Of a DNA stretch of 64,000 nt, positions 8,445 through 17,993 are shown in pieces. Source of the DNA: JABAAW01 sp965216605. Its GTDB lineage: Bacteria; Pseudomonadota; Alphaproteobacteria; JABAAW01. Location: assembly GCA_965216605.1 (NCBI GenBank), contig CBDCGG010000002.1:1561167-1625166 (forward strand), read 5' to 3'. A model generated the notes under the pieces. That model saw nothing but the letters and a program-made list of their open reading frames with translations, did not search any database and had not been told where the DNA came from. The position numbers were made by a program, and so were the translations under genes. The first letter of the stretch is position 1. Each line of letters opens with the position of its first letter.

Positions 8445-11321
8445 ATGTCCTCCTCGCCCTCGCCGCAAGCCCTCTCGGACTCCAATATCGAATGGGTCTC
8501 TGCGCTCTATCGACAATATCTGCATCACCCCGAATCCGTCGACGAAAGCTGGGTGGAACTCTTCTCGGAACTCGGCGACGGACTTACCTCGCTACAACGC
8601 GAACAAAGCGGTGCCTCGTGGAAAACACAAAACGGCAACCTTAATAGCCTCAACAATCTCCACGCCGACAACAACGCCACAACCTTCGCAACGACAGAAA
8701 GCCCAACCCTCTCCGCCAACGCACACATCCGTCAAGCCTCGATCGACTCGATCCGCGCCATCGCGCTCGTGCGAGCCTACCGCAGATTAGGTCACTACGC
8801 AGCGCTTGTCGATCCGCTGGAACTCTCGGCGAAACCCACGCTGAGCGACCTCGATCCGCAAACCTACGGCTTTACACCCGAAGACTGCCAACGACCCATC
8901 TTTCTCAACTATACGCTCGGATACGAATGGGCGACGATGAACGAACTGCTCGCCCAGTGCAAAAAAATCTACTGCGGTAGCGTCGGAGCAGAAATCATGC
9001 ACATCCTTGAGCCTAGAGAACGAGCATGGCTCTTAGAAAAAATCGAAGGCGGCGCGATGCATACTCCCTTCTCGCAACGAGGAAAGCACGCCATCTTAGA
9101 AAAACTCGCGCAAAGCGAAATGTTCGAACACTTTCTCAATAAGAAATTCGTCGGCACAAAACGCTTCGGGCTCGACGGCGGCGAATCGCTGATCCCGCTC
9201 ACCGAACAGATCATTAGACACGGAAGCCAAAACCGCGTGCGCGAAATCACCTTCGGCATGCCGCACCGCGGACGACTCAATATGCTGGCGCATATCCTGC
9301 ACAAACCCCATCGTGCGCTGCTCGCCGAGTTCCAAGGCATCTCTGCGATGCCCGACCATATCCGCGGCGGCGACATGAAGTATCATCTCGGTACCTCGCA
9401 AGACCGCGATTTCGATGGTGTCTCGCTCCACCTCTCGCTGGTCGCCAACCCCAGCCACTTGGAAGCGGTCAATACGGTTGTCTTGGGAAAAGTGCGCGCC
9501 AAACAACAACTGATCGACGACAAGAAACGAGAACAAGTCATGGGCATCCTCATCCACGGCGATGCCGCGTTCGCAGGACAAGGCGTTGTTCCTGAGACGC
9601 TCATCATGAGCCAACTCAGAGGCTATGGAACAGGCGGCACAATCCACATCGTCGTCAACAACCAGATCGGCTTCACAACAACGCCCAACCTAGCGCGCTC
9701 GTCGCCCTACTGCTCGGATGTCGCGAAAATGATCGCTGCCCCCATCTTCCATGTCAATGGCGACGATCCCGAAGCCTGCACCCGCACCGCCAAGCTGGCC
9801 ATCGACTACAGGCAGCAGTTCGGGAAAGATGTCATCATCGACATGTGGTGCTATCGCCGCTTCGGACACAACGAAATCGACGAGCCAAAATTCACCCAAC
9901 CCCTGATGTACGAACGCATCGAACAACATCCGACGACACGCCAAATCTATCAGCAACGCCTTAAGGACGAAGGCTCAATCGACGACAAGCATATCCAAGA
10001 TCTCAGCGAAACATACGAAAACTTTCTAGAGCAAGAACTGGCAGCAACGCAGAGCCACAAACCCAACCAAGCCGACTGGCTTGGCGGAGAGTGGGCAGGG
10101 CTCAGCGCCTCCGAAGAAAGCACGCGCCTAGAACAGCCGAAGACCGGCATCTCGGAGGAAGTTTTTCAACGCGTCGGTGCTGCCATCGTCAAGCTGCCCG
10201 AAGAGTTCAACCTCCATCCACGGCTGCAACGCCTCGTCGAGCAGCGCAGAGCCATGACGACGCAAGGCAAAAACATCGACTGGCCCAGCGCAGAAGCGCT
10301 CGCCTTGGGTAGCCTGCTTGCCGAGGGAAACTATGTGCGTTTCTCTGGCGAGGACTGCCAACGCGGTACTTTCAGCCAACGCCACGCCGTTTATATCGAC
10401 CAAAAATCGGAAGTGCCCTACATCTCGCTCAACCACATCCAAAACGAGCAGGGAACGCTAGAAATCATCAACAGCCCGCTCTCCGAGTTCGGCGTGCTGG
10501 GATACGAGTATGGATACTCGCTCGCTATTCCGCACGCGCTCGTCATCTGGGAGGCGCAGTTCGGCGACTTCGCCAACGGCGCGCAGGTCATCATCGACCA
10601 GTTCGTCGCATCGGGCGAAGCCAAGTGGATGCGCATGAGCGGGATCGTCTTGCTGCTGCCACACGGATACGAAGGACAGGGACCAGAACATTCCTCAGCA
10701 AGGTTGGAACGCTTTTTGGAGCTGTGCGCCGAAGACAACATGCAAGTCTGCAACATCTCGTCGCCCGCCAACCTCTTCCACGCCCTCCGACGACAGCTGC
10801 ACAGAGACTACCGAAAACCCCTCATCGTCATGTCGCCGAAGTCGCTGCTGCGCCACAAGCTCTGCGTCTCGCAGCAGGAGGAGTTTACAACCAACACCTA
10901 CTTCCGCACCATCATCGACGACAACAAGGACGAGGTCGAAGCAGACAGTAAAATTCGCCGCGTCGTGCTGGTGAGCGGCAAGATCTACTACGACCTGCTC
11001 GAAGCGCGACGAGCGCGCAAGGTGCGCGATGTCAAAATCCTGCGTCTCGAACAATTCTATCCGTTCCCTGATCACGCGCTGGAACGACGGCTCAAAGCAA
11101 CACCGCAAGCTGAACTCGTGTGGTTGCAAGAAGAACCAGAAAATATGGGGGCATGGAGTTTTCTAGACCGAAAACTCGAAGGTGTGCTAACCTCCGTCGA
11201 GGGCGCAAAACACAAACGACCGCGTTGTATCGCAAGACCCATCGCAGCCTCTCCCGCTACGGGACGCTTGAGCTTGCACAAGCAGCAAGAACAAAACCTC
11301 CTCGACAAGGCACTCGAATAA
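8445..11321 (+). CDS. sucA: 2-oxoglutarate dehydrogenase E1 component
   Basis: This thiamine-diphosphate enzyme decarboxylates 2-oxoglutarate and passes the succinyl group to the lipoyl arm of SucB in the TCA cycle. At 958 residues it is slightly longer than the enterobacterial protein. The N-terminus (about residues 10-45, NIEWVSALYRQYLHHPESVDESW) is the E2-interacting segment. Further motifs are GMPHRGRLNMLAHIL (about 275), GDAAFAGQGVVPETL (about 373), NNQIGFTT, RRFGHNE, and near the end LWLQEEPENMGAW. The stretch between residues ~58 and 90 is low-complexity (Asn/Thr/Ala). The start is inferred from N-terminal similarity because no strong ribosome binding site precedes ATG 8445. sucB follows after 24 bases. 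Confidence 0.97.
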   Translation: MSSSPSPQALSDSNIEWVSALYRQYLHHPESVDESWVELFSELGDGLTSLQREQSGASWKTQNGNLNSLNNLHADNNATTFATTESPTLSANAHIRQASIDSIRAIALVRAYRRLGHYAALVDPLELSAKPTLSDLDPQTYGFTPEDCQRPIFLNYTLGYEWATMNELLAQCKKIYCGSVGAEIMHILEPRERAWLLEKIEGGAMHTPFSQRGKHAILEKLAQSEMFEHFLNKKFVGTKRFGLDGGESLIPLTEQIIRHGSQNRVREITFGMPHRGRLNMLAHILHKPHRALLAEFQGISAMPDHIRGGDMKYHLGTSQDRDFDGVSLHLSLVANPSHLEAVNTVVLGKVRAKQQLIDDKKREQVMGILIHGDAAFAGQGVVPETLIMSQLRGYGTGGTIHIVVNNQIGFTTTPNLARSSPYCSDVAKMIAAPIFHVNGDDPEACTRTAKLAIDYRQQFGKDVIIDMWCYRRFGHNEIDEPKFTQPLMYERIEQHPTTRQIYQQRLKDEGSIDDKHIQDLSETYENFLEQELAATQSHKPNQADWLGGEWAGLSASEESTRLEQPKTGISEEVFQRVGAAIVKLPEEFNLHPRLQRLVEQRRAMTTQGKNIDWPSAEALALGSLLAEGNYVRFSGEDCQRGTFSQRHAVYIDQKSEVPYISLNHIQNEQGTLEIINSPLSEFGVLGYEYGYSLAIPHALVIWEAQFGDFANGAQVIIDQFVASGEAKWMRMSGIVLLLPHGYEGQGPEHSSARLERFLELCAEDNMQVCNISSPANLFHALRRQLHRDYRKPLIVMSPKSLLRHKLCVSQQEEFTTNTYFRTIIDDNKDEVEADSKIRRVVLVSGKIYYDLLEARRARKVRDVKILRLEQFYPFPDHALERRLKATPQAELVWLQEEPENMGAWSFLDRKLEGVLTSVEGAKHKRPRCIARPIAASPATGRLSLHKQQEQNLLDKALE

Positions 11322-11345
11322 ACCAACAACAGAGAATAGACAACT

Positions 11346-12593
11346 ATGCCTGCAAATCCTGCAAATCTTATAGACATTCGCGTTCCTGAACTGGGTGAAT
11401 CCGTCTCCTCGGCGACCGTTGCCAAGTGGCTGAAAGAGCCTGGCGAGGTAGTGGCTATCGACGAACCCGTAGTCGAGCTGGAAACCGACAAGGTCGCCAT
11501 CGAAGTGCCTTCGCCTGTCGCAGGCGTGCTTGCCGACATCTTGCAGCCGCAAGGTAGCGAGGTAGAGATCGGCACGGTGCTGGGAAACATCGACAAGGAT
11601 GCGAAAGGTGTTGCCAAGAAAGCAACGCCACCCGCAGCCGCAACACCACCTCCGCCACCTGCGAACAAGGTTGCCGAGAAAGTTTCTAGCCCCGTCAAGT
11701 CTGCGCCTTCTGCGCGTCAGGCTGCGAGCGAGCAAGGTGTTGATCTTGCCAGTTTGCGGGGCAAGGGTAGCGGATTGGGGGGAGCGGTCACACGCTCTGA
11801 TATTGATGCTGCTGCGTCGTCCTCCGCATCAGGCTCTTCGCAACCCCCGCCCTCCTATCGCATTGCCAAGCCTGCTCCGCGCGATGCGGACGAGCGCGGC
11901 GAAGAGGTTGTGCCTATGTCGCGTCTCAGGCAGAAGGTAGCCGAGCGTCTGAAAGAAGCGCAAAACACCGCCGCCCTGCTGACAACCTTCAACGAGGTGA
12001 ACATGGCGAGCGTCAAAGCGCTCAGGAAGCGACACCGCGAGGCTTTCGAGCGCAAGCATCGTGTCAAGCTTGGGTTTATGAGCTTTTTCGTGCGTGCTTC
12101 AGTGCTTGCGCTCAACGACTATCCTGAGGTTGGCGCACAGCTGAACGGCACCGACATCGTCTACCGTCAGTACTGCGATTTGGGTATCGCCGTGAGCGCG
12201 CCGCAGGGGTTAGTTGTGCCTGTGCTCAGGAACGCGCAAACCCTCTCGTTTGCCGAGATCGAAGGACAAATCGCCGAGTTTGCGACACGCGCGCGCGAGG
12301 GCAAACTGACGCTGGGCGAGTTGAGCGGCGGCACTTTCACCATCACCAACGGCGGCGTTTTCGGCTCGCTGCTCTCTACGCCGATCGTCAATCCGCCGCA
12401 GTCTGCTATCTTGGGCATGCACACCATCCAAGATAGACCCATTGCCATCGAGGGCGAAGTATGTATCGCTCCGATGATGTACCTCGCGCTGACCTACGAT
12501 CATCGTCTTGTGGACGGACGCGGCGCGGTGAGTTTTCTCGCAAGGGTTAAGGCTCTCGTCGAGCATCCCGAAAGCCTACTGCTCGACATATAG
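11346..12593 (+). CDS. sucB: Dihydrolipoyl succinyltransferase, E2 of 2-oxoglutarate dehydrogenase
   Basis: This 415-residue core subunit transfers the succinyl group from its lipoyl arm to CoA. The N-terminal lipoyl domain (about residues 8-82) has the lipoylated Lys49 in ELETDKVAIEVPSP. An Ala/Pro linker follows, then the E1/E3-binding domain (about 118-158: SARQAASEQGVDLASLRGKG, VTRSDIDAA). The catalytic domain starts at about 185 with VPMSRLRQKVAERL and ends with the catalytic His in TYDHRLVDGRGAVSFL. There is one lipoyl domain, as usual for SucB. The E3 gene (lpd) does not follow; prfB is next, so E3 must be encoded elsewhere. Confidence 0.97.
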   Translation: MPANPANLIDIRVPELGESVSSATVAKWLKEPGEVVAIDEPVVELETDKVAIEVPSPVAGVLADILQPQGSEVEIGTVLGNIDKDAKGVAKKATPPAAATPPPPPANKVAEKVSSPVKSAPSARQAASEQGVDLASLRGKGSGLGGAVTRSDIDAAASSSASGSSQPPPSYRIAKPAPRDADERGEEVVPMSRLRQKVAERLKEAQNTAALLTTFNEVNMASVKALRKRHREAFERKHRVKLGFMSFFVRASVLALNDYPEVGAQLNGTDIVYRQYCDLGIAVSAPQGLVVPVLRNAQTLSFAEIEGQIAEFATRAREGKLTLGELSGGTFTITNGGVFGSLLSTPIVNPPQSAILGMHTIQDRPIAIEGEVCIAPMMYLALTYDHRLVDGRGAVSFLARVKALVEHPESLLLDI

Positions 12594-12607
12594 ATATTAA
12601 CAGCCCC

Positions 12608-13724
<1,117 letters not shown>

Positions 13725-13735
13725 TTAGATAGAGC

Positions 13736-15358
13736 ATGCGGCGCGCGACACAAACACTACCGCCGTTCTTGCTGCTGCTCGCGGCAAGCCTCGTCGCCTT
13801 GCCGCTGCTTGCTATCGCGACGCGCGCGTTGGGAGGCAGCGCGGCAGTTTTGCTTTCTTTGGCGCACAGCGTTCTGCCGCGATACATCACGACCACCCTC
13901 GTCTTGCTGGTGGGTTGCGGCGTGGGTTGTCTGTTTTGGGGCGTTTCCTGCGCGGGACTTCTCACTTGGTACAACTTCCGCGGACGCAACTTCTTCTGCT
14001 GGGCGCTCGCGCTGCCGCTTGCCGTGCCCGCCTACATCACGGGCTTCGTCTATACCCAACTTGCCGAGCACCCTTGGCTCGTCGCCTTGTCGCAACAGAG
14101 CGGCATCACGATTAATGTTCGCTCGCTTCCTGCGCTCGTCGTGCTTTTTTCGTTTGCGCTGTTTCCCTATGTCTTCCTGCTGGTGCGCGCCTCGCTAACG
14201 CGCCAATCAGAGCGCATGTTCGAGGCAGGCAGAGTTCTGGGTTTCTCACGCCTCAAGAACTTTCGCAAGCTCGCGCTACCCACAGCCCGCCCTGCGATCG
14301 TCGCGGGTTGCACGCTCGCCATGTTAGAGGTGCTGAACGACTTCGGCACCGTGCAGCTCTTCGCGCTGCAGACGGTCAGCACCGCCATCTACGAAGTGTG
14401 GTGGCTCTACAGCGATGCCGCCGCCGCCGCCCAATTGGGTGTCATCACTTTGCTGTTCGTGCTTGCCTTGCTCGCAACCGAGCGCGCGGCACGAGGCAGG
14501 CGAGGCTACGCACAAAATCCTCCATCGCTACAACCCGCCGTTCTGCCGCGACTGGAGGGATGGAAAGCCGCCTTCGCCTTCGTCTTCTGTCTGACTCCCT
14601 TTGCCTTGGGTTTTCTTGTTCCCCTCGCCTTTTTGCTTTATCAAACTTTGCAAAGCCTACAAACCTTGCAAGGGAGCATCCCGCTTGCAAGGTTCGCGGA
14701 CTATGGAGCAGCGGCGATCAACTCGCTCACGCTTGCCGGCAGCACGGCGTTGGCAACGACGCTGCTCGGCTTTGCCGCTGTCCTGCTCGCCCCCGCTCCG
14801 AAGAAGAGGAGGCTAGCAACCCGTGTCCTCTTTTCGATCGCCGCTGCGGGATACGCCCTGCCCGCCACCATGCTCGCCATGGGAGCGCTCATCGTCGCCT
14901 TCGCTTTGGGCAAGATTTTCCAACAAGGCTTCCTACTCAACTCGCTACTGCTGCTTGCCGCCGTCTATATGGCGCGCTTTCTCACGATCGCCCTGTCCGG
15001 CGCAGAGAGCGCCGCGGCGCGCATCACGCAGTCTATCACCGATGCTGCCAAGCTCATGCGCTTGAGCCATAACGCCGTGCTGCGAAAGATACACTTGCCC
15101 CTCATCCGAGGCGACCTGCTCGCGGTCACCCTCGTCGTGTTCATCGACGGCATCAAGGAGCTTTCGGCGACCTTCCTGCTAAGACCCTTCGACTTCGACA
15201 CGCTCGCAACCCAAGTCTTCGAGCTGATACGCGAAGAGCAAATTCGCAACGCAGCCCCTCCCGCCCTGCTCGTGATCTTGCTCGGCACGGCTGCCATCTT
15301 GTTGCTCGCCAACTGGACGCAGGAAAAAAGTCCGACAACACGATTCTTTCGGCGATAA
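13736..15358 (+). CDS. Fused two-domain ABC transporter permease, ferric-iron (FbpB/SfuB) type
   Basis: A 540-residue inner-membrane protein with about 12 hydrophobic segments, made of two BPD-transport permease halves fused in tandem as in FbpB/SfuB iron(III) importers. Each half carries the ATPase-contacting EAA loop: FEAGRVLGFSRLKNFRKLALPTARPAI near residue 165 and DAAKLMRLSHNAVLRKIHLPLIRGDLL near 440. The second copy has Asp instead of the first motif acid and lacks the usual Gly spacing in part. The binding protein and the ATPase that would complete the transporter are not adjacent. Iron is inferred from architecture; another metal or thiamine-type substrate is possible. It starts 11 bases after prfB and may be read from the same message. 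Confidence 0.85.
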   Translation: MRRATQTLPPFLLLLAASLVALPLLAIATRALGGSAAVLLSLAHSVLPRYITTTLVLLVGCGVGCLFWGVSCAGLLTWYNFRGRNFFCWALALPLAVPAYITGFVYTQLAEHPWLVALSQQSGITINVRSLPALVVLFSFALFPYVFLLVRASLTRQSERMFEAGRVLGFSRLKNFRKLALPTARPAIVAGCTLAMLEVLNDFGTVQLFALQTVSTAIYEVWWLYSDAAAAAQLGVITLLFVLALLATERAARGRRGYAQNPPSLQPAVLPRLEGWKAAFAFVFCLTPFALGFLVPLAFLLYQTLQSLQTLQGSIPLARFADYGAAAINSLTLAGSTALATTLLGFAAVLLAPAPKKRRLATRVLFSIAAAGYALPATMLAMGALIVAFALGKIFQQGFLLNSLLLLAAVYMARFLTIALSGAESAAARITQSITDAAKLMRLSHNAVLRKIHLPLIRGDLLAVTLVVFIDGIKELSATFLLRPFDFDTLATQVFELIREEQIRNAAPPALLVILLGTAAILLLANWTQEKSPTTRFFRR

Positions 15359-15396
15359 TCTCACCAGCCCTCAACCCCAAACCCCCAACGCCGCCC

Positions 15397-15909
15397 TCAA
15401 CGCAAGCCGCGTTTGCGCACGAAGAAGACGCTGTACTCCGCCATGCCACACAGAGCTGAGAGGGCGCTGACATAGAACACGATCTGTGTGACGATTCCCC
15501 ATTCGGCGACGGCTAGGGGCAAGGCGACGTACATGCAAATCGTTGCGATCACGCCGATGCGGGTTTTGTGAGGAATATCCAACTGGTAAGCGTTGTAGCC
15601 GCGCACACACGAGGTGACGACCGTGCGCAGCAGGACGATGATGACGAGCCACAAAGGCAGCAGTCCCAAGTAGAGCAACACCGCCATGGAAAAGCTGAAA
15701 TAGCAGTGATCTGCGATCAAGTCCAAGTATGCGCCGAAACGCGATTCCTCTGCTCGCTTGCGCGCGATGTAGCCGTCGCAGCAATCGGTGAGACCGGCGA
15801 GCGTCATCAGCAGGATAACCGTCAAACCCTTGCCCTCCCAGTCCAAGAACAGCAACAAGGATACGGGAGAGATGGCAAGGCGTAGCAAGGACAAACTGTT
15901 TGAAATCAT
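15397..15909 (-). CDS. CDP-alcohol phosphatidyltransferase family membrane protein
   Basis: A 170-residue protein with about five hydrophobic segments. It carries a complete CDP-alcohol phosphatidyltransferase signature, DG-x2-AR-x8-G-x3-D-x3-D, at DGYIARKRAEESRFGAYLDLIAD (about residues 45-67). These enzymes displace CMP from a CDP-linked lipid or alcohol at the membrane. The size and the start SLSLLRLAISPVSLLLFLDW resemble PgsA-like proteins, but the real alcohol (glycerol phosphate, inositol or another) cannot be read off. ATG 15909 lies 9 bases downstream of the alcohol dehydrogenase stop on the same strand, so it appears to close the TRAP/BKACE operon. Whether it belongs there functionally is unclear. 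Confidence 0.8.
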   Translation of the reverse strand: MISNSLSLLRLAISPVSLLLFLDWEGKGLTVILLMTLAGLTDCCDGYIARKRAEESRFGAYLDLIADHCYFSFSMAVLLYLGLLPLWLVIIVLLRTVVTSCVRGYNAYQLDIPHKTRIGVIATICMYVALPLAVAEWGIVTQIVFYVSALSALCGMAEYSVFFVRKRGLR

Positions 15910-15918
15910 GATATCTTA

Positions 15919-17067
15919 TTAGAACATGACGAGGCTACGCAAGGCATCTTCGCTACGCGCTGCCTCTAGGGCGTTGTTGATGTCTGCGAATGGAAAGCGC
16001 GTGCCCGCGAGTTTTTCTAGGTTCCACTCGCCGCGTGCGTGCAAGTCGAGCAGCTTCGGCACATCGCGTGCAAGCCGCGCGTCGCCCATTTTGGAGCCTC
16101 GCACGGTCTTTCCTTCGGTTGCGAGCATGCTTGCATCGAGGAGAAGCATCTCGCCTTCTTTTGTCATACCGACGACGACCATGCACCCTCCAGGTCGCAG
16201 CATGTCGAAGCCGAGCGTCATGGCTTGCACATTTCCGACGGCGACGAAGACGAAGTCTGCCCCTCCGTGCGTGACAGCGCGCACCTCTTGCGGCAAGTCG
16301 GAAGAAGGAGCATAGCTATGGGTTGCTCCCAGCGCTTCTGCCGTTGTGCGTTTCACCTGCGAGGGATCGATGGCGATGTTCGTCTGGGGTTTCGTCAAGC
16401 GCGCGGCTTGGACGCAGTTGAGCCCGACGCCGCCGCAGCCTATCGTTACGAGCTGGCTGCCCGCCGCAGGCTGGGCTGCGTTCATCACCGCTCCGAAGCC
16501 TGTCAGCACGCCGCAACCCAAGAGGCACGCCAAATCACTATCGATGTCATTATCGATGTCGCTATCGATGCCGTCGTTAATTTTGGGCGAGATTTTCACC
16601 ACCTGCGAACGCGCGAGCAACACACGCTCGGCGAAGGCTGCTGTGCGCAAGCCGTGGTAGAGTCTTGTTCCTGCCTGCTCACCATCGAGCAGACGCAGGG
16701 GCGAGCGTTCGTCGAGCCGTGTCTTGCTCGAACAAAGGCTCTCCTCGCCGCGCGAGCAAGCGGCACAAGAACCGCAAGTGCGCAACAGCGAGACGATGAC
16801 ACGATCGCCTACACGCAGGTCTTGAGCAGTGCCGTTGCTCCTCTCGCCTAGAGCCAATATCTCTCCCGCCGCCTCGTGTCCGAACACGGCGGGCAACGGC
16901 ACTTCCCACGCGCCTGATAGGTATAGCAAGTCGCTGTGGCAAATGGCGCAAGCCTTCACGGCGACCAACACCTCGTCCGCCTGCGGCGCGTCCAAAGCGA
17001 CCGAGCGCAACTCCAGCGGTGCACCCGCCGCGAAACTGACCGCCGCTTGAAAAGAATCGATGCTCAT
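15919..17067 (-). CDS. Zinc-dependent alcohol dehydrogenase (MDR superfamily)
   Basis: The 382-residue MDR dehydrogenase keeps the catalytic zinc ligands in AICHSD (Cys) and FGHEAAG (His/Glu), and the structural zinc cluster in RTCGSCAACSRGEESLC. The Rossmann loop is VTIGCGGVGLNCVQAA (about residue 210). The CLLGCGVLTGFGAVMNAA segment resembles class III/aryl-alcohol and mycothiol-type enzymes, so an NAD-linked alcohol or aldehyde oxidation is expected; the substrate is unknown. Just before CLLGCGV a run of alternating Ile/Asp/Ser/Asn replaces the usual linker. It is encoded by tandem hexamers of the TCGATG type (about 16537-16570) and resembles the repeat in ispDF. The gene lies 50 bases after the BKACE gene. 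Confidence 0.88.
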   Translation of the reverse strand: MSIDSFQAAVSFAAGAPLELRSVALDAPQADEVLVAVKACAICHSDLLYLSGAWEVPLPAVFGHEAAGEILALGERSNGTAQDLRVGDRVIVSLLRTCGSCAACSRGEESLCSSKTRLDERSPLRLLDGEQAGTRLYHGLRTAAFAERVLLARSQVVKISPKINDGIDSDIDNDIDSDLACLLGCGVLTGFGAVMNAAQPAAGSQLVTIGCGGVGLNCVQAARLTKPQTNIAIDPSQVKRTTAEALGATHSYAPSSDLPQEVRAVTHGGADFVFVAVGNVQAMTLGFDMLRPGGCMVVVGMTKEGEMLLLDASMLATEGKTVRGSKMGDARLARDVPKLLDLHARGEWNLEKLAGTRFPFADINNALEAARSEDALRSLVMF

Positions 17068-17117
17068 AAAGAAAGAAGAGAAAGGTTAATAAAAAAGTAT
17101 ACGCGCGCCACTCTAAC

Positions 17118-17972
17118 CTATCTTATGCTTTTTTCCAAGCAACCTAATAGAGTGCGTGTTTCCTTGAGACTGGCTACCTCCGTTTTTTGCGCGCGCAGTG
17201 CCGAGACCAACGAGGCAACTTGCAAGGCGTTGCTCGTAGCCAAACTGCCGTCGCAACGCTTAAGATTGTTTTCGAAGCCTACGCGCGCATGCCCGCCGCC
17301 GCTCGCAGCTTGCAAGAGGCACGCCTGCTCTCCCTTACCGAAACTACAGAGAAACCACAAGGGCAAGGAATCCTCGTCGTGCGAGGGGGAACGCAAGGGT
17401 GGGCAAAAGTGCGACAGACAGTCTTGAAGAAAGCTGTCGAGGCGTGCCATGCCACGAACACCTTGAGCGTAACTGCCATAAACGAAGAGCAAGCATAACC
17501 CTTGCTTGCGGATAATCCCGTCCTCTAGCATTCTCCGCAAGCCCTCGGCTTCGGCGGGCGTGTAGAGGATGTGTTGGAGATGCACCGCACGCTCGTGCGC
17601 CTCATCGTAAAACTTACGCGCAACCGTCGAGCCGTCCGTGTTCATCTCGCGCCAAGCGACGCTGGCAAACTTGCAACCGCTGTCGAAAACACACTGCGCC
17701 TGCTCTTGAGGGTTGTAGCGACCCAAGCCCTCGCTGGATATTTGGTATAGCAAGCCCTCTTCTACCCGCAAGGCTGCCAAAGCCTCCCTGTACAAACCCG
17801 CATCCAAACTGTGCTGTCCATCGGCGTCGCGCACATGGAAATGCATCAGGCTCGCTCCTGCATCGCGGCAAGCGCGCGCTTCGACAACAAGCTGCTCGAT
17901 CGAAAGCGGCAAGGCAGCATGGTCGCTTTTCTGCAGCCTGCCGCCGTTCGGCGCAACAGAAACGATCACCAC
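17118..17972 (-). CDS. Beta-keto acid cleavage enzyme (BKACE/DUF849 family)
   Basis: BKACE enzymes condense a beta-keto acid with acetyl-CoA and release acetoacetate plus a new acyl-CoA, using a divalent metal. The 284-residue product has the metal-binding HFHVRD (His44, His46) and the C-terminal GGHARVGFENN, whose Glu234 matches the third ligand position (Glu230 in the lysine-fermentation enzyme Kce). SSEGLGRY and FVYGSYAQG fall where the family varies with substrate. The start is GTG 17972, with GGAG upstream, 21 bases after the aminotransferase stop. Pairing with a class III aminotransferase suggests the keto acid arises by transamination of a beta-amino acid. This is inference; members also act on dehydrocarnitine and other keto acids. 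Confidence 0.85.
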   Translation of the reverse strand: MVIVSVAPNGGRLQKSDHAALPLSIEQLVVEARACRDAGASLMHFHVRDADGQHSLDAGLYREALAALRVEEGLLYQISSEGLGRYNPQEQAQCVFDSGCKFASVAWREMNTDGSTVARKFYDEAHERAVHLQHILYTPAEAEGLRRMLEDGIIRKQGLCLLFVYGSYAQGVRGMARLDSFLQDCLSHFCPPLRSPSHDEDSLPLWFLCSFGKGEQACLLQAASGGGHARVGFENNLKRCDGSLATSNALQVASLVSALRAQKTEVASLKETRTLLGCLEKSIR

Positions 17973-17993
17973 CTCACGCGACTCCTGCCTCGC

